NCBI RefSeq assembly: GCF_031157525.1
Contig: NZ_JAVIXR010000003.1
Coordinates: forward strand, 310,001-374,000
Source: Marinobacter sediminicola
GTDB taxonomy: Bacteria > Pseudomonadota > Gammaproteobacteria > Pseudomonadales > Oleiphilaceae
Direction of reading: 5' to 3'
DNA: 64,000 nt
In this document: one piece after another, positions 1 to 10,344 of the stretch
Numbering within the stretch: position 1 is the stretch's first letter
How the letters are laid out: every line of letters begins with the position of its first letter
Position numbers and translations under genes: made by a program
Notes under the pieces: model-generated
The model's input: the letters and a program-made list of their open reading frames with translations, nothing else
Database searches by the model: none
What the model was told of the DNA's origin: nothing

Positions 1-776
1 CGCCACACGCGGAAGGATTCAGCAGCCTGCTCAATCAGCATGCCCAACCCATCAAACACGCGAACAGCTCCGTTATCCAGAGCCCACAGGTTAAACGTGG
101 TTGTCTGCAGAGAATACATCATGTCGTAAACAACAGTATCCGCCGCAATCACATTTGAGCTAAGAGGTGGCAGGTCCCCCTGCAAACTGGCGCTAGTACC
201 ATTGATAATCACATCAAACGATTGATCTGGCTCATTAAATCCACAAGCGCTTAGCTTGGTAACATTAGCCTCATCTGCAAACAGTGTAGCCAGTGCTTCA
301 GCTTTAGCCACTGTGCGGTTTGCGATCGTCAGGCTGGCGGGCTGCTGTGCCAGCAAAGGCCCAAGTACACCACGTACGGCACCGCCTGCACCCAATATCA
401 GTATGTTTGCGTTTTTAAGCTGAACACCATGATTGACGGTAAGATCCTGCACCAAGCCCTGACCATCGGTATTGTCGGCCACCAGCTGACCCTCGCTGTT
501 CTGATAGAGCGTATTGGCAGCACCGGCTTTCTCCGCCCGTGCCGCGCGCTGATCTGCCAGTTCCCAGGCTTGCTCCTTGAAGGGGACTGTTACGTTCAAG
601 CCCATGCCGCCACCCTCAAAGAACTGGCGTACGGTATCTGCAAAGCCATCGAGGGGCGCCTGAATCGCGGTGTATTCCACAGGTTCGCTCGTCTGCTTTG
701 CAAATAAACTGTGGATCCTTGGCGACTTGCTGTGATTTATCGGGTGGCCGACCACCGCGTATTGCTTGTTGCTCAT
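1..776 (-). CDS. aroE: Shikimate dehydrogenase (partial, C-terminus beyond left edge)
   Basis: NADPH-dependent shikimate dehydrogenase, which reduces 3-dehydroshikimate to shikimate in cytosolic aromatic amino acid synthesis. The frame is open from the ATG at 776 to the left edge, about 258 residues of the roughly 270-280 usual for the family, so only the extreme C-terminus is missing. Visible motifs are the substrate-binding SKSP (about residues 16-19), the catalytic lysine in NVTVPFK (about 67), the catalytic aspartate in NTDG (about 102-105) and a glycine-rich NADP-binding loop GAGGA (about 129-133). It starts 12 bases after hemF ends, on the same strand, and so is probably the last gene of the dprA-tsaC-hemF run. 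Confidence 0.95.
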   Translation of the reverse strand, partial: MSNKQYAVVGHPINHSKSPRIHSLFAKQTSEPVEYTAIQAPLDGFADTVRQFFEGGGMGLNVTVPFKEQAWELADQRAARAEKAGAANTLYQNSEGQLVADNTDGQGLVQDLTVNHGVQLKNANILILGAGGAVRGVLGPLLAQQPASLTIANRTVAKAEALATLFADEANVTKLSACGFNEPDQSFDVIINGTSASLQGDLPPLSSNVIAADTVVYDMMYSLQTTTFNLWALDNGAVRVFDGLGMLIEQAAESFRVW

Positions 777-788
777 TTCTAACCCCGT

Positions 789-2296
<1,508 letters not shown>

Positions 2297-2340
2297 GCTG
2301 ATGTTGTCAAACCAATATGCGATGAATCATCACACTGGGC

Positions 2341-3465
2341 TCAGGCGATTTTCTGGAAACCTCCGGGGGCAGAACTCACCAACCCTTCAAGCTCTAGAAG
2401 CAGAAGAGACTGGACAAGCTGGTCGGCCGGAAGACCGGTTGCCAAGCACAGTGCATCAGTAGATTGTGGATCATACCCTAATGCCTCAAACACCGCGATT
2501 TCCCTGCTGTCCAGAGTTGCAACCGGGTTGGCAGCTGGCGCTTGCGAAGGCTGCACGGGTAGTTGCGTCCACGAGGCACCCAGCTCTTCCAGAATATCGT
2601 CTACTTGATCTACCAGCCGTGCGCCCTGCTTGATCAGATAATGGCAACCTCGCGCGACCGGGCTGTGGATTGAACCCGGAATTGCAAACACTTCACGCCC
2701 CTGCTCCAACGCCAGGCGGGCGGTAATCAGGGAGCCGCTTTTCAGCCCCGCCTCCACCACCAGAATACCGCGACTGAGGCCACTGATAATACGATTGCGC
2801 TGGGGGAAATGCGCAGCTCTTGCCGGAGTACCTGGCGGGTATTCAGAAACCAGAAGGCCGTTCGCAATAACCCGCTCCCCAAGTCGGCGATGCTGGTTAG
2901 GGTATATGCGGTCAAGGCCACAGCCGATGACAGCAATAGTTGCGTGCCCGGCATCCAATGCCCCTGCATGGGCGGCGCCATCCACTCCCAGCGCCAAGCC
3001 GCTGGTTACCAGTAAACCCCGTTCGCTCAGCTCTGCGGCAAAACGACGTGCGTGATCCAACCCTGCTGGCGTGGCGTTACGGCTGCCAATAATGCCGATC
3101 TGTTCGCGGATCAGCAGGCTGGCATCGCCTCGAGTGTATAGCACCAGAGGTGCATCGTGGATGTGCCGAAGGGCTTCCGGATAATCCGGGCTCTGCCAGC
3201 ACAAAATACCGATGGCGTGTCGCTCACAAGCCCGCAAAATTTGCTGGACGGAGCTTACACTGGCGTCGGTCACATCATGTTGTTGCCATGCCAGAATTGC
3301 CGTGACAGTTTCAACATGCAGCCCAAGTGCCCGGAGGGTTGCCGCGTTTTTAGTGAGCAGTTCAGTAAGGTTGGGAATGGTTGCGAGCATGGCTCGCCGG
3401 CGGGTGCGCCCGAACTTGGGTAAGCAAGTCAGAAACAGCCATTGCGCAGAGGGTGAGGAAAACAC
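2341..3465 (-). CDS. dprA: DNA-processing protein DprA
   Basis: Cytosolic single-strand DNA-binding protein that protects incoming transforming DNA and loads RecA onto it. The 374 residues show the usual order: an N-terminal helical region, a Rossmann-like DprA core with GSRNATPAG (about 127-135), SGLALGVDGAAHAGAL (about 155-170) and GCGLDRIYPNQHRRL (about 179-193), and a C-terminal winged-helix-like segment (about 310-370). A GTG start at 3465 is chosen because AAGGA sits seven bases upstream. The nearby ATG at 3470 is in another frame. It is downstream of the LysM gene but separated from it by a strong terminator, so it probably has its own promoter. Confidence 0.95.
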   Translation of the reverse strand: MFSSPSAQWLFLTCLPKFGRTRRRAMLATIPNLTELLTKNAATLRALGLHVETVTAILAWQQHDVTDASVSSVQQILRACERHAIGILCWQSPDYPEALRHIHDAPLVLYTRGDASLLIREQIGIIGSRNATPAGLDHARRFAAELSERGLLVTSGLALGVDGAAHAGALDAGHATIAVIGCGLDRIYPNQHRRLGERVIANGLLVSEYPPGTPARAAHFPQRNRIISGLSRGILVVEAGLKSGSLITARLALEQGREVFAIPGSIHSPVARGCHYLIKQGARLVDQVDDILEELGASWTQLPVQPSQAPAANPVATLDSREIAVFEALGYDPQSTDALCLATGLPADQLVQSLLLLELEGLVSSAPGGFQKIA

Positions 3466-3487
3466 AGCATCGTCCTTGAAAACAACA

Positions 3488-3512
3488 AAGCCGGGCCATC
3501 CTGGCCCGGCTT
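3488..3512 (-). terminator. Rho-independent terminator after the LysM gene
   Basis: A perfect 11-bp stem (AAGCCGGGCCA / TGGCCCGGCTT) with a three-base loop. Read on the minus strand it follows the LysM gene stop by about 20 bases and leads into a T-rich run, TTTGTTGTTTT. It lies upstream of the dprA start and should separate the two transcription units. Confidence 0.85.
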
Positions 3513-3532
3513 GTGATTAACCGATCATCGAA

Positions 3533-4552
3533 TCAGGGGTTGGTAACCTTGTCGCCCACTGACAGTGGACGGGTCGCCTGCAAAATTAACCCGTAACTCA
3601 TTTTTTCATACACCTGGAATACCATCAGAAGACCAGCGCGCTCTGAAGGCAGCTCAATGGTCTCGTTGGTAACCGGGTCGCGGGCCAGATTGCCAGTCTT
3701 TAGAACAGCCATCACATTGCCCGCTTCCAGTCCTTCGCGAGCACCGCGGTTAATAGTAACCACGTTGTACTGGCCAATCTGGGTAACGCCGCCGTCCACT
3801 GACATCATTTTGCCTTCAATCTCCTGAGCTGGAGAGCTGGGCACAAAGCTGGTGGTCAGGCGACGGTCCTCATTAACCAGTAAGCGGTCGCCGATGCGCA
3901 CTTCTTCGCTGGAGCGGGTTAGATCCAGCGTCAGAACTTCGCCATCTTCCGCCGCGATAGTACCACGGGCAATACTGCGCGCTTCCAGCCCAAGGAACTC
4001 GCCGGTATCCGGATCAACAAATTCCTGGCTACGACGGAACACGCCAACTTTATCGGCTGGCTTCTTGCCCCGGGCATAAACCCGGTCACCAGCGCCGAGC
4101 ACGATGCGGGCGTCTTTGCCTTCGAGGATGTACGGTGCCGCATTGATCTGCTCAGGAGTGACAACCCGAGTATCCGTCAGGAAGCTGCTGATGGCATCCA
4201 GAGGAATAGCCGGGATTGGTGTATCAATCCGCTCAGAGCGCACCTGTGGTGACAGCTTCACAACGCCGTTGTTGGACGTTACCTTCGTGACGCGGGGTTT
4301 GCCGTCGATATAAACCAGGGCAAGCCGATCGCCCGGGTAAATCAGGTGTGGGTTGGCAACCTGTGGGTTAACGTGCCAAATTTCCGGCCAGTACCACGGG
4401 TTGCTCAGAAAACGCCCTGATATATCCCAGAGAGTGTCACCCTTCACAACAGTGTAACGCTCAGGATGATCAGACCGCAGTTCTGGTGCGGCGTGAGCCC
4501 AGGAGGTTAATAGCAGCGTAGTGGCTGCCAGAGCGTACAGCAGTTTCCTCAT
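3533..4552 (-). CDS. LysM peptidoglycan-binding domain protein (secreted)
   Basis: A 339-residue exported protein. Residues 1-21 form a clear signal peptide ending in a SWAHA/A-type cleavage site. A LysM domain follows at about 32-82 (YTVVKGDTLWDISGRF, then NPHLIYPGDRL), which binds peptidoglycan. The remaining 250 or so residues have no motif I can name; they look beta-rich and resemble the conserved LysM protein that lies beside dprA in Pseudomonas and relatives. It probably works in the periplasm at the cell wall. It is transcribed divergently from def across a 412-bp gap and ends at a strong terminator. Confidence 0.88.
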   Translation of the reverse strand: MRKLLYALAATTLLLTSWAHAAPELRSDHPERYTVVKGDTLWDISGRFLSNPWYWPEIWHVNPQVANPHLIYPGDRLALVYIDGKPRVTKVTSNNGVVKLSPQVRSERIDTPIPAIPLDAISSFLTDTRVVTPEQINAAPYILEGKDARIVLGAGDRVYARGKKPADKVGVFRRSQEFVDPDTGEFLGLEARSIARGTIAAEDGEVLTLDLTRSSEEVRIGDRLLVNEDRRLTTSFVPSSPAQEIEGKMMSVDGGVTQIGQYNVVTINRGAREGLEAGNVMAVLKTGNLARDPVTNETIELPSERAGLLMVFQVYEKMSYGLILQATRPLSVGDKVTNP

Positions 4553-4964
4553 TGTCTAAGTCCTTGATCGCGTGCCTTGATTCTATGCATTCTGGTAAGG
4601 ATGCAGCCAGTTTTCTGCAGCTTATTACGTTGTTATGCAACTTACTATAGAAGAAGTCTCGCAAATTGTGATGTTATGTTTTATTCCTCCAGTAAATTCT
4701 ATGTCATTTACGGAAGATTTCAGCGATTGTCTGGTCAGTTTGTACTCAATCGACAATATGGGGGATAATGAACCCATCACAGGCAACGCGCTGCACATCT
4801 TATAGTGTGAAGGGAACAATTTGCGCTCTACGCTGTCGCAATTCAGAGATCGCTTTCACACAGTTACAAAAGACAACGTTAAAAAGTCAGCCAAAGCCGT
4901 AAGTCATTCGTAATGTCAGTTGTAATTACTGACATTCGTCATACAGGCCAAAAGTACGAGCACT
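4553..4964. other. Divergent intergenic region between the LysM gene and def
   Basis: A 412-bp non-coding stretch, more AT-rich than its flanks, which must hold promoters for both divergent genes. Short open frames here on both strands show no protein character. The only clear structure is the palindrome at 4912-4936 just upstream of def. Confidence 0.6.
4912..4936. promoter_or_regulatory. Perfect inverted repeat upstream of def
   Basis: AATGTCAGT and ACTGACATT form a perfect 9-bp inverted repeat around a 7-base AT-rich centre, ending 28 bases before the def ATG. The sequence CATTCGT occurs just before the left arm and just inside the right end. It could be an operator or a 5' leader hairpin. 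There is no T-run, so a terminator is unlikely. Confidence 0.5.
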
Positions 4965-5468
4965 ATGATACTAGATATTCTTGAATACCCCGATCCCCGA
5001 CTGCGCACTATTGCCAAGCCGGTTGATGAACTGACAGACGCCGACCGCACGCTGATCGACGACATGTTCGAGACCATGTACGATGCGCCCGGCATTGGGT
5101 TGGCAGCCACACAGGTCAATGTGCACAAGCAGATCATTGTGATGGATCTGTCTGAGGACAAAAGCGAACCGATGGTGTTTATCAACCCCCAGGTTGAAGT
5201 ACTGGACGGCGAACTCGAAGCCATGCAGGAAGGCTGCTTATCGGTGCCCGGCTTCTACGAAGACGTAGACCGCATAGAGCATTGCATTATTCGTGCGCTG
5301 GATCGTGACGGAAAGCCATTTGAAATCGAAGCTCGAGGCCTGCTGGCCGTTTGCATTCAGCATGAGATGGACCACCTCAACGGCAAGCTGTTCGTCGATT
5401 ATCTGAGCAACCTCAAGCGCAACCGCATTCGCAAGAAGCTGGAAAAGCTTCAAAAGCAAAGTGCGTAA
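4965..5468 (+). CDS. def: Peptide deformylase
   Basis: Metal-dependent hydrolase that removes the formyl group from the N-terminal methionine of nascent proteins at the ribosome. The 167-residue protein has all three family motifs: GIGLAATQV (about 44-52), EGCLSVPG (about 88-95, with the metal-ligand cysteine) and [11 protein letters not shown] (about 130-140, with the HExxH zinc/iron site). It sits in the conserved order def, fmt, rsmB, trkA, although here a strong hairpin terminator separates def from fmt. Confidence 0.98.
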   Translation: MILDILEYPDPRLRTIAKPVDELTDADRTLIDDMFETMYDAPGIGLAATQVNVHKQIIVMDLSEDKSEPMVFINPQVEVLDGELEAMQEGCLSVPGFYEDVDRIEHCIIRALDRDGKPFEIEARGLLAVCIQHEMDHLNGKLFVDYLSNLKRNRIRKKLEKLQKQSA

Positions 5469-5518
5469 AACCTGCCTGATGGCTGCGTGAGAACCGTGTG
5501 AAAGCTTAGAAAGTATCG

Positions 5519-5541
5519 GACCGGGCCCTGCCCGGTCTTTT
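5519..5541 (+). terminator. Rho-independent terminator between def and fmt
   Basis: GACCGGGC and GCCCGGTC form a perfect 8-bp GC-rich stem with a three-base loop, followed directly by TTTT. It lies 50 bases after the def stop and 29 bases before the fmt start, and should cut or attenuate read-through in what is usually one operon. Confidence 0.8.
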
Positions 5542-5569
5542 CGTATTCAACGAAACAGAGACCCAAACA

Positions 5570-6505
5570 GTGCGACTCGTTTTTGCTGGCACCCCAGATT
5601 TTGCAGCTTCCGCTTTGAAGGCACTGCTGAGCACTCACCACACCCTCGTGGGCGTTTATTCCCAGCCCGATCGCCCAGCCGGCCGCGGCCGCAAGCTGCA
5701 GCCCAGCCCGGTCAAACAGGTTGCTCTGGATAATGGCATTCCCGTGTTTCAGCCAGAAAGCCTTAAAACCCCGGAAGCACAACAAGAGCTGGCGAACCTC
5801 AAGCCTGATGTGATGATTGTTGCAGCCTATGGTCTGATTCTGCCCCAGGCCGTGCTGGATATTCCAGCACATGGCTGCCTCAACATCCACGCCTCTCTCT
5901 TGCCCCGCTGGCGTGGTGCGGCGCCGATACAGCGTGCCATTGCCGCAGGCGATGCAGAAACCGGCATTACCATCATGCAGATGGACAAAGGCCTGGATAC
6001 CGGCGACATGCTGCTCAAATCCGCAACGTCTATTGGGAAAGAGGACACTGGCGGCAGCCTTCACGACCGCCTTGCCGAGATGGGTGGCCAAGCGATTATC
6101 GAGGCTTTGGATTTACTGGAAAAGGGCAGCCTCCAAGGCGAGACACAGGATAACGAACTGGCCTGTTACGCCCACAAGCTGTCCAAGGAAGAAGGCCATA
6201 TCGACTGGTCGCTGAGTGCTCTGGCGATTGAACGCCTGATTCGCGCCTTCAACCCCTGGCCGGGCACCTATACGGATTTTGAAGAACAACGGCTGCGAAT
6301 ACACGAAGCTACTGCCATTGAAGAGCAAAGCGCCAAACCGGCCGGCACAGTGATAAGCCGCGAGCGAGAGGGCATTGATATTGCCTGTGGCACCGGCACC
6401 TTGCGCGTGACCCGCCTGCAGCTGCCAGGATCTCGCGCCCAGAGTGTGAATGACCTGATAAACGGGGGCAAACAACTGCTTTTGCCCGGACAGGAGCTGC
6501 GCTGA
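5570..6505 (+). CDS. fmt: Methionyl-tRNA formyltransferase
   Basis: Transfers a formyl group from 10-formyl-tetrahydrofolate to Met-tRNA for translation initiation. The 311 residues fit the two-domain family: an N-terminal Rossmann formyltransferase (1-about 190) with RLVFAGTPDFA at the start, the signature NIHASLLPRWRGAAPI (about 105-120) and GITIMQMDKGLDTGDM, then an OB-like C-terminal tRNA-binding domain. The start is a GTG, fixed by the family's MRLVFAG beginning; the ribosome site is weak. The stop is one base before the rsmB ATG, so fmt and rsmB are probably co-transcribed. Confidence 0.97.
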   Translation: MRLVFAGTPDFAASALKALLSTHHTLVGVYSQPDRPAGRGRKLQPSPVKQVALDNGIPVFQPESLKTPEAQQELANLKPDVMIVAAYGLILPQAVLDIPAHGCLNIHASLLPRWRGAAPIQRAIAAGDAETGITIMQMDKGLDTGDMLLKSATSIGKEDTGGSLHDRLAEMGGQAIIEALDLLEKGSLQGETQDNELACYAHKLSKEEGHIDWSLSALAIERLIRAFNPWPGTYTDFEEQRLRIHEATAIEEQSAKPAGTVISREREGIDIACGTGTLRVTRLQLPGSRAQSVNDLINGGKQLLLPGQELR

Positions 6506-6506
6506 C

Positions 6507-7808
6507 ATGGGCGATTACGACCAACCTCTGCGCGCCGTTGCAGCGGACGTTCTTCTGGCGGTGGAATGCGGTGAATCTTTGTCCCAGTGCCTGCCACCGG
6601 CACTGCAGCGCGTTGCTCTCAACGAACGCCCTGCGCTTCAAGCCCTGTGCTACGGCACCTGCCGCTGGTTTCACCGCCTCGACAGCGAGTTGAATAGCCG
6701 GCTTAAAAAGCCCATTAAAAGCCAAGACCGTATTGTTCATCACCTGATGCTGGTCGCTCTTTTTCAGCTCCGCTTCAGCCAGCAAGCTTCCTATGCGGTT
6801 CTGAACGAATCAGTGGAAGCTTGCCGTGCCCTCGACAAGCCCCACCTTACGGGTCTGGTGAACGGTATTTTGCGAGCCGCCGAACGCGAAGGGGCCCCGG
6901 AGGCACAAGATGACGCCAGCCGTTTCAGTCATCCCGTGTGGATGGTCGAAAAGCTGCGCCATAACTGGCCCGATAACTGGCAGGCCATCCTTGAAGCCAA
7001 TAACGCCCAGGCGCCTATGACCCTCAGGGTGAACGCCCTGCGATTCAGCCGGGATGAGTACCTGGCTCTGCTGAACGAAGCGGGCATTGAAGCCAACGCC
7101 ACTCGCTTTGCACCTCACGGCATCCAGCTTGGCCGGCCGGTGCAGGTGGATCAACTCCCCTGGTTTGCCGATGGCGCCGTTAGTGTTCAGGACGAAGCCG
7201 CACAGTTGTGCACAACACTTCTGGATCTTGCACCGGGGCAAAGGGTTCTCGATGCCTGTGCGGCTCCCGGCGGGAAAACCTGCGCAATTCTCGAAAGCCA
7301 GGCGGAACTTGCCGAAGTGGTCGCTATTGATGAATCCGCAGCGCGGTTGCCCAGGGTTCAGGAAAATCTGGACCGGCTGGATCTGTACGCCAGTCTGATA
7401 GAAGCTGATGCCGCAGATATTGAGCAGTGGTGGGATGGCCAAGCTTTTGACCGCATTCTGCTCGACGTACCCTGCAGTGCCAGCGGTGTTATCCGCCGCC
7501 ATCCGGACATCAAGCTGCTGCGCCGTGAAACCGATATTGTGCCCCTGGCGGGCATTCAGCTAGGGATTCTGGAAGCCATGTGGACGATACTGAAACCAGG
7601 GGGGAGATTGGTCTATGCCACCTGTTCTGTGTTCCCCCAGGAAAATCACCGTATAATCCAGAGGTTTATTAAACAGCAGAGCAGTGCCGTTCTTATTGAG
7701 CCAGAGGTTCAGTGGGGGTCCGATATGGGCGCAGGGCGACAGCTTCTCCCCGATCCAATCAGCCATGACGGCTTCTTCTATGCCGTGCTGGAGAAACCTG
7801 AATCATGA
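6507..7808 (+). CDS. rsmB: 16S rRNA m5C967 methyltransferase
   Basis: SAM-dependent methyltransferase (RsmB/Sun/Fmu) that makes 5-methylcytosine at position 967 of 16S rRNA. The 433 residues contain an N-terminal NusB-like RNA-binding domain (about 1-140) and a C-terminal Rossmann methyltransferase: the SAM loop ACAAPGGKT (about 250-258), DVPCSASG with one active cysteine (about 322) and [10 protein letters not shown] with the catalytic cysteine (about 372). It begins one base after fmt and overlaps trkA by four bases (ATGA), implying coupled translation. Confidence 0.97.
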   Translation: MGDYDQPLRAVAADVLLAVECGESLSQCLPPALQRVALNERPALQALCYGTCRWFHRLDSELNSRLKKPIKSQDRIVHHLMLVALFQLRFSQQASYAVLNESVEACRALDKPHLTGLVNGILRAAEREGAPEAQDDASRFSHPVWMVEKLRHNWPDNWQAILEANNAQAPMTLRVNALRFSRDEYLALLNEAGIEANATRFAPHGIQLGRPVQVDQLPWFADGAVSVQDEAAQLCTTLLDLAPGQRVLDACAAPGGKTCAILESQAELAEVVAIDESAARLPRVQENLDRLDLYASLIEADAADIEQWWDGQAFDRILLDVPCSASGVIRRHPDIKLLRRETDIVPLAGIQLGILEAMWTILKPGGRLVYATCSVFPQENHRIIQRFIKQQSSAVLIEPEVQWGSDMGAGRQLLPDPISHDGFFYAVLEKPES

Positions 7809-9181
7809 AGATCCTGATCCTCGGTGCCGGGCAAGTAGGCGGTACGCTGGCAGAGAACCTGGCCAGCGAAGCCAACGATATAACCGTGATCGACACAGAC
7901 GCTGTACGGCTTCGAGAGCTGCAGGATCGCCTTGATATTCGTACCGTACAGGGCATGGCGTCTTACCCCTCGGTTCTGAGCCAGGCCAACGCGGAAGATG
8001 CCGACATGCTGATTGCTGTGACCAACAGCGACGAGACCAACATGGTCGCCTGTCAGATAGCCTCCATCCTGTACAGCACACCCAAACTGATCAGCCGGGT
8101 AAGAGCCAGCGCATACCTTTCAAACAAAAAACTGTTCGGAAGAGAAACCGGGTTCCCAATCGACGTAATGATCAGCCCGGAGCATCTTGTTACCCGGCAC
8201 ATTACTCGCTTGGTTGAGTACCCCGGCGCCCTGCAGGTACTGGAATTCTCCAAAGGGCTGGTTCGACTGGTCGCCATCCGCGCCACCGAAGGCGGGCCGT
8301 TAGTGGGCCGGGAACTGTCTTACCTGCGCACCCACATGCCGAAAATCGAGACCCGGGTTGCCGCCATTTTCCGCAAGGACCGGGCGATTATGCCCAAGGG
8401 CGACACCGTGCTTGAAGATGGCGATGAGGTGTTTTTTATCGCCGGCGCCGATCACATTCGTTCGGTGATGAGCGAGCTGCAACCGCTGGTAAAGACCTAT
8501 AAACGGATTTTTATTTGCGGCGGTGGCAACATCGGCCAGCGCCTGGCCTATACCCTGGAAGATCGCTATCAGGTAAAGCTGCTTGAGCGAGATCATGATC
8601 GCTGCGTGCTGCTTTCCGAAGGCTTGCGCAAAACGGTGGTTCTCGAGGGTAACGCGGCAGACAAAGACATTCTGTTGGAAGAGAACATCGAAAACACCGA
8701 TGTGTTCATCGCAGTCACCAACGACGATGAAGCCAATATCATGGCCTCTTTGCTGGCCAAGCGCCTGGGCGCCCGCAAAGTATTCACCCTGATCAACAAT
8801 CCCGACTATGTGGATCTGATCCAGGGGGGCGAGATTGATGTGGCGATCTCCCCCCAACAGACCACCATCGGCAGCTTGCTTACCCATGTACGCCGTGGCG
8901 ATGTTGTAAACGTTCACTCGCTGCGCAGAGGCGCTGCCGAGGCGATCGAAGCCATTGCCCACGGAGATCACAGATCCTCCAAAGTGGTTGGCAAGCGTCT
9001 GGATGAAATTGATTTGCCCAAGGGTGCGACCATTGGGGCAATTGTGCGGCACAACGAAGTGCTGATCGCCCACGACCATCTACGAGTGCAACCGGATGAT
9101 CACGTAATACTGTTCCTGGTGGATAAATCCCGGGTAAGGGAAGTTGAGAAGCTCTTTGCCGTAGGGCTGACCTTCTTCTAG
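7805..9181 (+). CDS. trkA: Trk potassium transporter regulatory subunit TrkA
   Basis: Peripheral NAD-binding gating subunit of the Trk K+ uptake system on the inner face of the cytoplasmic membrane. The 458 residues show the expected duplication of two RCK_N Rossmann plus TrkA_C units: the first begins [19 protein letters not shown], the second near residue 233 with [15 protein letters not shown], and each is followed by a TrkA_C domain (about 140-220 and 370-455). Its ATG overlaps the rsmB stop. The membrane partner TrkH/TrkG is not in the window. Confidence 0.97.
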   Translation: MKILILGAGQVGGTLAENLASEANDITVIDTDAVRLRELQDRLDIRTVQGMASYPSVLSQANAEDADMLIAVTNSDETNMVACQIASILYSTPKLISRVRASAYLSNKKLFGRETGFPIDVMISPEHLVTRHITRLVEYPGALQVLEFSKGLVRLVAIRATEGGPLVGRELSYLRTHMPKIETRVAAIFRKDRAIMPKGDTVLEDGDEVFFIAGADHIRSVMSELQPLVKTYKRIFICGGGNIGQRLAYTLEDRYQVKLLERDHDRCVLLSEGLRKTVVLEGNAADKDILLEENIENTDVFIAVTNDDEANIMASLLAKRLGARKVFTLINNPDYVDLIQGGEIDVAISPQQTTIGSLLTHVRRGDVVNVHSLRRGAAEAIEAIAHGDHRSSKVVGKRLDEIDLPKGATIGAIVRHNEVLIAHDHLRVQPDDHVILFLVDKSRVREVEKLFAVGLTFF

Positions 9182-9231
9182 TTCAAAATCAACAGCATGA
9201 AGACAACTTAGAAATACCGCTTTGGCGCGCG

Positions 9232-9237
9232 TATAAT
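9232..9237 (+). promoter_or_regulatory. Consensus -10 box for glyQS
   Basis: A perfect TATAAT preceded by GCGCGCG, with no good -35 at 17 bp (TAGAAA at 9209-9214). It overlaps the upstream ATG at 9236 that a longest-frame caller would choose, so that ATG is at or before the transcription start. This supports the GTG at 9305 as the real glyQ start. Confidence 0.6.
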
Positions 9238-9304
9238 GCGCCTTTTTCCGAATGGCCCTGTTTGTGAGCGGGCCACACACAGACCGAATCAGCAGGCAAA
9301 CGTT

Positions 9305-10342
9305 GTGACAGAGCAGGCGAAAAACGAAGCAGCGATCAGCACCACTCCAGACATCAAGACGTTTCAGGGCTTGATTTTGGCACTGCAGAACTTCTGGGCG
9401 CAGCACGGCTGCGTGGTACTTCAGCCCCTGGATATGGAAGTCGGCGCAGGTACCTTTCACCCGGCTACCTTCTTGCGGGCCATAGGGCCGGAAACCTGGA
9501 ATGCGGCGTATGTGCAGCCAAGCCGACGCCCCACAGACGGCCGTTACGGTGAGAACCCCAACCGTCTGCAGCATTATTACCAGTTTCAGGTGGTGCTCAA
9601 GCCTTCTCCAGACAACATTCAGGAACTCTACCTGGATTCCATGAAAGCCCTTGGGCTTGACCCGCTGGTGCATGATATCCGCTTTGTGGAAGACAACTGG
9701 GAATCGCCAACCTTGGGCGCCTGGGGCCTGGGCTGGGAAATCTGGTTGAACGGTATGGAAGTCACCCAGTTTACTTACTTCCAGCAGGTGGGCGGCATTG
9801 AATGCTACCCGGTTACCGGCGAGCTCACTTACGGTCTTGAGCGCATCGCTATGTACCTGCAGGGCGTAGACAGTGTTTACGACCTGGTGTGGACAGAAGG
9901 CCCGGATGGTGTGGTCACCTACGGCGACGTGTTCCATCAACAGGAAGTGGAAATGTCCACTTACAACTTTGAACACGCAGACGTTGAGTTCCTGTTCCAG
10001 AGCTTTGATGTACACGAGCGCGAAAGTGCACGGCTGATTGAAGCCGGCCTCGCGCTGCCTGCATACGAGCAGGTTTTGAAGGCCTCTCATACATTCAACC
10101 TGCTGGATGCCCGCCACGCTATCTCGGTCACCGAGCGTCAGCGCTTCATCCTGCGTGTGCGCACTCTGGCCCGCGCTGTGGCCCAGGCGTACTTCGACAG
10201 CCGTCGCAAGCTCGGCTTCCCGCTGGCGCCGGAAGCTTTGCGCCAGGAAGTTCTGGCCATCGCCGAGGCCGCCGACAACAAGGCCAACGGCAAGAAAGGT
10301 AAAAAAGCGAAGCAGGCACAACAGGCAGAGGGAAAGGCATAA
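9305..10342 (+). CDS. glyQ: Glycine--tRNA ligase alpha subunit
   Basis: Catalytic alpha subunit of the bacterial alpha2-beta2 glycyl-tRNA synthetase. The core matches the family closely: [13 protein letters not shown] near the start, [20 protein letters not shown], the [12 protein letters not shown] segment, and the motif-like ITYGLERIA region. I take the GTG at 9305 as start (345 residues); the longer frame from 9236 begins inside the promoter -10 box. The C-terminus carries a lysine-rich tail of about 25 residues ([11 protein letters not shown]) that goes beyond the roughly 303-residue E. coli protein. glyS begins two bases after the stop. Confidence 0.95.
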   Translation: MTEQAKNEAAISTTPDIKTFQGLILALQNFWAQHGCVVLQPLDMEVGAGTFHPATFLRAIGPETWNAAYVQPSRRPTDGRYGENPNRLQHYYQFQVVLKPSPDNIQELYLDSMKALGLDPLVHDIRFVEDNWESPTLGAWGLGWEIWLNGMEVTQFTYFQQVGGIECYPVTGELTYGLERIAMYLQGVDSVYDLVWTEGPDGVVTYGDVFHQQEVEMSTYNFEHADVEFLFQSFDVHERESARLIEAGLALPAYEQVLKASHTFNLLDARHAISVTERQRFILRVRTLARAVAQAYFDSRRKLGFPLAPEALRQEVLAIAEAADNKANGKKGKKAKQAQQAEGKA

Positions 10343-10344
10343 TC

